In this document: piece by piece, positions 29,761 to 34,975 of the stretch | Layout of the letters: each line of letters starts with the position of its first letter | Position numbering within the stretch: position 1 is the first letter of the stretch | Assembly (NCBI GenBank): GCA_011800805.1 | Contig: MPNW01000627.1 | Coordinates: 26,006-60,980 of the forward strand | Direction: 5' to 3' | DNA: 34,975 bases | Origin: Hirudo medicinalis | Lineage: Eukaryota; Annelida; Clitellata; Hirudinida; Hirudinidae | Program-made: the position numbers and the translations under genes | Notes under the pieces: model-generated | What the model was told of the DNA's origin: nothing | Databases searched by the model: none | What the model saw: the letters and a program-made list of their open reading frames with translations, nothing else

Positions 29761-30179
29761 ATTTGGTAGAAGGTCGTCATCTTCGGCGCCCCGCTTCGCC
29801 TCATTCCTCTGGTCGCCACCTCAAGAAATATTAGTGGTCTTGAAGTTCTGTTTGAACATACGCCACTCTAATCAAATTCTGAATCGTTATCGCCGGTGAT
29901 TTGGCCACGTTGCCCGCGAGTTAGCCTATAAGCCCGCGATTTGGCTTCACCAACTGTAATTAGGAGGAGGAAATTTTATCAAAGTCCCGTTCATTACAGG
30001 GATGTGATGATAGGGACGGTGAAAACTAAAGTAAAACAGTTTTTATGTCAATATGTACAAAGTTACATATATGCATTCGAGTGGAGTGAACTGGACATGA
30101 AAATGCAATTTTTTTTTATTTCGAAATCTAATAGTGAAAAAGAGTTGCCTTTTGGACTTAGAAGCACTTTGTAAAGAAA
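29761..30179. other. No recognised feature
   Basis: There is a GC-richer patch near 29780-29940 with repeated ATTTGGC(C/T)...GCCCGCGA units. A 77-codon plus ORF (29941-30174) has no recognisable domain. Confidence 0.4.
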
Positions 30180-31170
30180 AACTACTTTATAAAATTTTAT
30201 CTTCTGCTCCCGCAACGGACTTGAAGTTGAATTGGCGGCTCTATCACTGTCATTCTTGCTAATTGAATAATATCAATGTAGTCTTTGGTGTCAAAATTTG
30301 AAATACGGCAAGTGGAATATTCTGATGGAATATTCCTTGGATAATGCAGCTTCACTGTTTGCCTTCAAGATGCGACGAAATACCATTTCTATGATTTCCA
30401 ATTCTTTCATCCGCTATTATTGCTAGAAAAACATCTGGGTGGCCCAAAAAGTCCATTTCGCTGAATCATGTCAACAATATATTTTAAATCATTCTCCAAA
30501 TGACGAGAAAAATGCATAGTGCGCCAAAGATGTTTTGCATGAAGAGTTGTATTTTATGAAAAACCGAATAAGTGTATGTATGTTTACTACATATTTGGCC
30601 AGTGGTTTCAATTGTGGTGAAAGATTTTCACTTCCAACATACAAACGAAGTACACGATTCGCTATAGTAAGCCATCTTGAGTGGGTTATTTTACCCGGAT
30701 TAGACTTAAATAAACTATCAGAGCATTCACCGTTACAAAAGGCTCTGCAAATTTCAAACAAATTTTTGATCAATTTTTCAATTATTTTGAAATATTTTTG
30801 ATCTGTACTAGGACATAAGTCCTTCAGTCATTCAAGGTAAATTGCATCAAGTTTTACTAAACGAAAGATATGGTAATCTTTCAAACATTTCCAACCGCTT
30901 GACGATGTATCATGAAAGTCCTCGAGGACCAGATGATAAATTTCCATCTAAGAGATGTCGAAAAGAAAGCTCATTGCCATGAACATGCGACAAACAACAG
31001 CCTGTTCAACTTTTTCTCGAGCAATCTTATTACACTTACTTTTCAACCAGTGTTCTATGGTGAATATGAACTTTGAAGAAGCTTTGTGGAAAGGAATTGA
31101 CACAATCTTCAGTGATCCAGTCCAAAAGATGGCAGGTAACTCCAGTGAATTGCGTTGTCTTTTTCGGGAC
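30180..31170 (-). pseudogene. Unnamed transposable-element protein, C-terminal part
   Basis: The best segment reads STDQKYFKIIEKLIKNLFE, ICRAFCNGECSDSLFKSNP, GKITHSRWLTIANRVLRLYV. Downstream, in other frames, DLKYIVDMIQRNGLFG and a block ending VIEPPIQ follow. I recall this arrangement ('DQ.YL...C.A...GEC...L....PG...HSRWLTTA.R.LRLYV', 'V.....QRN..F.HPE', 'EPP') from a repeated protein family in many invertebrate genomes, but I cannot give its superfamily or catalytic residues. Stops and shifts show decay. Confidence 0.55.
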
Positions 31171-31197
31171 AGTTAAAGACTGTTACCATTTTCAAAT

Positions 31198-31596
31198 GTG
31201 TTCTCGAAAAACAAACTTGCGTTTATTCTAATTTATTCAATATTTAAAGATGAAAAAACGGTTTGTATTTTTATCGAATCTAAACTTGATTTCCGGTTTA
31301 TCGCCATTAAGATAAGTGATGTGAATCATGACCCAGCGCCAGGTTTGCTAATGGCTAACAAGGTTTGTAAGATCGTCAAGTCGGAGGATGATAGCCATAA
31401 GTTTGAATTGTCAACGCTGTCGATCGAGTTATGGAAAGTAAATGTTCCTGACCCGACCAATGAAGTTCCTGCTGATGAAAAACCGCATAAGTGTCTTCAT
31501 CCTTTCACATATGACTGTGGACCATATGCAATTGCCTTTGCTTTAATACTATGTCTTGGTCTAGACCCCAGCATATACAGTAAACATATACGATGA
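31198..31596 (+). CDS. ORF ending like a Ulp1-type cysteine protease
   Basis: A 132-codon ORF with no recognised N-terminus. Its last 30 residues, YDCGPYAIAFALILCLGLDP then SIYSKHIR, follow the DCG-x-(F/Y)-A-I-A-F-A pattern around the catalytic Cys of Ulp1/C48 proteases carried by several DNA transposons. The catalytic His and Asp cannot be placed. It is most likely a relic of an element, and a host gene fragment is less likely. Confidence 0.4.
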   Translation: MFSKNKLAFILIYSIFKDEKTVCIFIESKLDFRFIAIKISDVNHDPAPGLLMANKVCKIVKSEDDSHKFELSTLSIELWKVNVPDPTNEVPADEKPHKCLHPFTYDCGPYAIAFALILCLGLDPSIYSKHIR

Positions 31597-32977
31597 AGAA
31601 GGACTGAGAGGTGGTATCAGGCAGATCTCCACCAGTGAGGAACTTATCCCATTACAATCTGCCCTCCCCCGGTGATTTTTAAAATATAAGATAAAATCTA
31701 TTTTAATTTAAAAAATTTATTTTATTTCAATAATTTATGACTTTGGACGAAAATATTACTAGCTGTGGTAAAGCTACTAGAATTGTCGTTGTTGATCCAT
31801 TGTTGTAGTCTTGTAACTACTCAAAAACCGTTATTATTAAATAGGTAATGGTGGGCAAAATGGCATCAAGTTAAAAATGTTGGGCGAGCATCTCAAATTT
31901 TGTAGATTATATATTGATATACTATATATTGGGCAGACAATGAATTATATTCAAATGTTAGAATGATTCTATTCATTTCGGCTACATGACCATACACAAC
32001 AGTTGGCATGATGCAACAATGAAAAGTTTTTCGACTCTCGAAAGTTCAAAAACTTATCTTCGACCCAACGATGCTAGCTGACAGACTGAATGTACTAACC
32101 CTTATTTACATACATCAAGATATTGAAATACAGTGGTCGTCATATCTTTAAAAGTGCCACATTTTTTCGCATAACTTTCTTAAATATGAATTTTATCATC
32201 TCAAATTTGGTTATATAATTTAATATCATTACGAAATCTTATAATAAAGTTAAAAATGAATTTATTACATGTTTTAATAGGAAATCAAATTGATGTGTCA
32301 ATTTGTTCGTCCATATCTTTAAGATCGGTTTCAAGTATTTGCATAATTAATATAAATGCCGATAAACTCTCATACCTCAAGAAAGAGGATAGACAGCTGG
32401 AATGGGCAAAACATTTGGATGATTATGGGGACTTTACGGAAGTCAGTAATTATTCTAGACGAAACAAAGTTTAACATCCATGATCTAATGGGTGCCACTG
32501 TTACTGGCATGATTTAGAGATGCAGTAAGAGGTTTATTGCAGTAGAAAATTCGGAGAGTTTCCGTGATGGTATGGAGAGGATTTTCAAGCGGTCAGACAG
32601 AATTAGCTTTCTGAGAGGAAAATTTGAATATAAAAGGCCTGAAACCATTTCATAATTAAATTTTTAAAGATTAAAACAAACAACAAGCAAAATGGCTATA
32701 AAATATCCGCCGGCTTATATATGCATCAGCAAGCGGTTTGGGGATTGACCCCTTATGGTCTAGGTTCCAGAGTGCGGCCCTCCGCCAAAGTGTTCTAGAT
32801 CCTCCTAATCTGAAGGCTTCATATTTTATGTTATTTGTATATTCTACAAATTTCATATGCTACCGGACCCCAAACAATGCCTCACTCTTAAAAGTTTATC
32901 TCACTGGAATGATCAATGAAAAAGATTGCGAATTTATTTGGAACTTGACACTTGTTGCCAAAAAACTATACTATTAT
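31597..32977. other. No recognised feature
   Basis: AT-rich. Short ORFs at 32256-32474 (+) and 32671-32856 (-) show no domain. Confidence 0.4.
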
Positions 32978-33457
32978 TTAATCTGTAACCTTAAATTGGA
33001 TGTCACAGCTGCAATAAATGTGCAGGTTTGGGCATCCACGACATTTAATGTTTCTGTCAGAACAATCCAGAAAAGGCAGAGTGCAAGCCAAAATTTCAAA
33101 CAACTTGTTCTTGTTTTTAGTCATTAATTTTCTTGTAAGAGGCTTTATTTTATTTGAATTCCAGGCAATGACATTGTCATAAAACCGTAGCAACTTGACA
33201 TATCTACTTTTTTCATTTAATAAAATGAGTCTAGGGTTGCATTTGATCCATATTTTTTTCAATTCTTGCGAGACAATTTTCAAGATATCTGTAATCTGTA
33301 ATATCTGCTTGTCCTTTATACAATCAGCATCTTTCAATTTATAAATGAACCGTGCCACATCTTGATAAGTTGGAAGGTCTGAAGTTGGGAGATCTGCAGG
33401 GGAACCTAAAAATTTTTCTGATTGTCTTGTTACTCTTCTCTTTGCAGGCATTATCAA
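32978..33457 (-). CDS. Unnamed transposable-element protein, N-terminal part
   Basis: An intact 159-codon ORF from ATG to stop. It starts with a basic stretch (MIMPAKRRVTRQSEKF), then DLPTSDLPTYQDVARFIYKL, a helical Lys-rich middle (IWIKCNPRLILLNEKS), and a Cys-rich end (LDCSDRNIKCRGCPNLHIYC). The order 'DLPTY.DV', 'IW.K......' and a C-rich cluster matches, from memory, the N-terminus of the same repeated protein family as the relic at 30180-31170, on the same strand. The two may be halves of one element split by about 1.8 kb. Confidence 0.5.
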   Translation of the reverse strand: MIMPAKRRVTRQSEKFLGSPADLPTSDLPTYQDVARFIYKLKDADCIKDKQILQITDILKIVSQELKKIWIKCNPRLILLNEKSRYVKLLRFYDNVIAWNSNKIKPLTRKLMTKNKNKLFEILACTLPFLDCSDRNIKCRGCPNLHIYCSCDIQFKVTD

Positions 33458-34500
33458 CTTAGGGAAACGTTCGCCGGTGTTAACAGGAAAGAAATTTCAA
33501 ATTGCTAATATAACTAATCTTTTTATTACTCTTGAGAGTTGGTTTAAAGTTTTCTTTTTAATATAAAATTCAATTTGAAGCTAGTTGAAGTTAGATAGTA
33601 TGCGTTTACAAGGAAACATGCAAATAATATGTTGCGCGTTATACGCGCGAAGGGACAACACATGTTCGGATTGGTTTTTTGTAAATAAGTTCAATTCCAA
33701 TGGATTTTAAAACTTTTTTTTCACAAAACGTTTTATTAACATGTTTTTTAATTGCTCCAGCTTGAAGCTTTTAATTCTGAAAAATTGCTGGTGCCTAGTG
33801 GTCAGCCGCTTCGAGAACGTCTGAGAAGACTTTGAGTGCAATCGTTTCTGTTGAATGATATTGACGGTAGGCTGATTGGTTGATAGGTAAAAGTTTATCC
33901 TGTCTGATTTGTTGTTCATATATATATGAAAAATAAAAATATAAATTTTAATTTCACTTTTAAATATTCTTGTAACTGTTACTTTAAATTTTCGTATTTT
34001 CTTATTACCCTGACGATGGCCTTAGAGGCCGAAACTGATCTGTCGAAATAGTTTTGTTAATTGTTCTATGTTATGTGGTTCTGGGGACGCGGAGTTGGTG
34101 AGAAGTTGCAGCGAGTAGCTCGTCGTGGTGAAGTTGTCGATATAGTCTGGTAGATTTAACTCTTTCACAATGATGCACCGGGAAATTTTCAGTAACAAGC
34201 TAATTTTTATACCATTTTAAAGAGATTATTTCAGCTAATTTCCATATGAAGATAGCCGGAACGAGCTATTTCAGTGCTCTAGTTACCACATATTTTGTCA
34301 AGTACTATTTTGTTTAATCACTCAGACAAATGCGCTTTTCGCGCAATAACACATCAAACGTTCAACCAATAGAAATTAGACAAACTCTAGTTCTGTGGTC
34401 CAAACTTATTTTTCTTTGGATTGTTTTGTTGATTTCGAACTTTTAAGTTTGAATCGCTCACTTTGCATTGCTCAAATTAAAAAAGAGAAAATGTTTCCAT
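33458..34500. other. No recognised feature
   Basis: AT-rich sequence with a small GC-richer patch near 34010-34150. The 70-codon ORF at 33707-33919 (-) has no recognisable domain. Confidence 0.4.
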
Positions 34501-34519
34501 AACATATGTCATAAAATTG

Positions 34520-34975
34520 AGAAACATAGTGGATTATATTCATTGGAAGATCTTCAAAATGAAATGTCATTGATAATTGATAAAGAATAAGTTTGTTCGA
34601 CTAAACAAATACATCATTTATTACAAGAAAAGTACGGAAGTGAAATGTTTATAACTTATGTTAGAGGATGTAAAAACATTATATGTTTTCATAATGTGGC
34701 TTCTAAAATCATTAATGACCAGTGGTACAATGAGCATGAACAGGATGAAACATCAGAAAGAATTTTAAACTTAGCTGCTAAAATTTTGCATAAATCTATT
34801 AATGATATGAAATACAATATTGAGAACTATCCAACTGCTGAGTTTGAGAAGCTTAGATGAATTAAAAAACTGGGTGCCTCCTTTGTTAAATTCTTTTCTG
34901 AATATATTAATAAATGATTCACTAAAAGCTACAGCTATTAGTCATAGTATTGTTCAGGCTTGCATACCTAGAAGC
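34520..34975 (+). pseudogene. Unnamed transposable-element protein fragment, runs off the window
   Basis: The plus strand reads KNIICFHNVASKIINDQWY, then ILNLAAKILHKSINDMKYNI, ENYPTAEF, and after a frameshift near 34855 LNILINDSLKATAISHSIVQ, ACIPRS. From memory the pattern 'KNIVCF...AS.I....W', 'A(A/T)AK....I....Y....YP' and '(S/A)I.(Q/H)(A/S)I(V/I)QA.(R/I)PR' is a repeated element protein in cnidarians, molluscs and arthropods. I do not know its superfamily. The window ends within it. Confidence 0.55.

Noticed and set aside
1..34975. CRISPR array, operon, bacterial contamination or an integrated virus
   Set aside because: Spliceosomal introns, smo and many animal transposable elements are present. 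No spaced direct-repeat array, Shine-Dalgarno-led gene cluster or envelope/capsid gene was seen.

Overview
This window is draft nuclear DNA from an AT-rich, intron-bearing invertebrate animal. The species cannot be named from the sequence. It carries one clear host gene, on the plus strand: an orthologue of Smoothened (SMO), the class-F seven-helix receptor that transduces Hedgehog signals. I reconstruct 11 exons from 10975 to 27890. Every exon is open, all joins keep frame, all introns use GT-AG, and the product is about 930 aa: signal peptide, Cys-rich frizzled domain, seven membrane helices and a long cytoplasmic tail. Most introns are very short (55-80 nt), but introns 6 (8.3 kb) and 8 (4.1 kb) are swollen by mobile elements.

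Almost everything else is decayed transposable-element DNA. Upstream of SMO lie a 3' piece of an LTR (195-374), a dispersed repeat with a tRNA-like core (683-1090), a second tRNA-like segment (4111-4180), a CR1-like LINE on the minus strand (about 4768-8000) and a Tc1/mariner relic (9350-9596). Intron 6 holds a second copy of the dispersed repeat interrupted by a hAT-type MITE, an LTR-like block, Helitron helicase debris, a plus-strand CR1-like relic and a dead Ty3/gypsy element with 119-bp LTRs. Intron 8 holds an L2/CR1-type LINE interrupted by a solo LTR that has a perfect 4-bp target-site duplication. This LINE abuts an older relic of its own family.

Downstream of SMO are another Helitron relic, another L2-type LINE tail, and pieces of two further element proteins that I recognise as repeated families but cannot name (30180-31170 with 32978-33457, minus strand; 34520-34975, plus strand). 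An ORF ending like a Ulp1-type protease also lies here.

Two single N bases are each flanked by exact duplicated sequence and look like assembly seams. I found no CRISPR array, operon or prokaryotic-type system. The points most worth checking are the SMO gene model (possible loss or divergence of the basic segment after helix 7, a His at the presumed sterol-contact Asp site, two GLxFDLN-like exons) and the unnamed elements at the right end.
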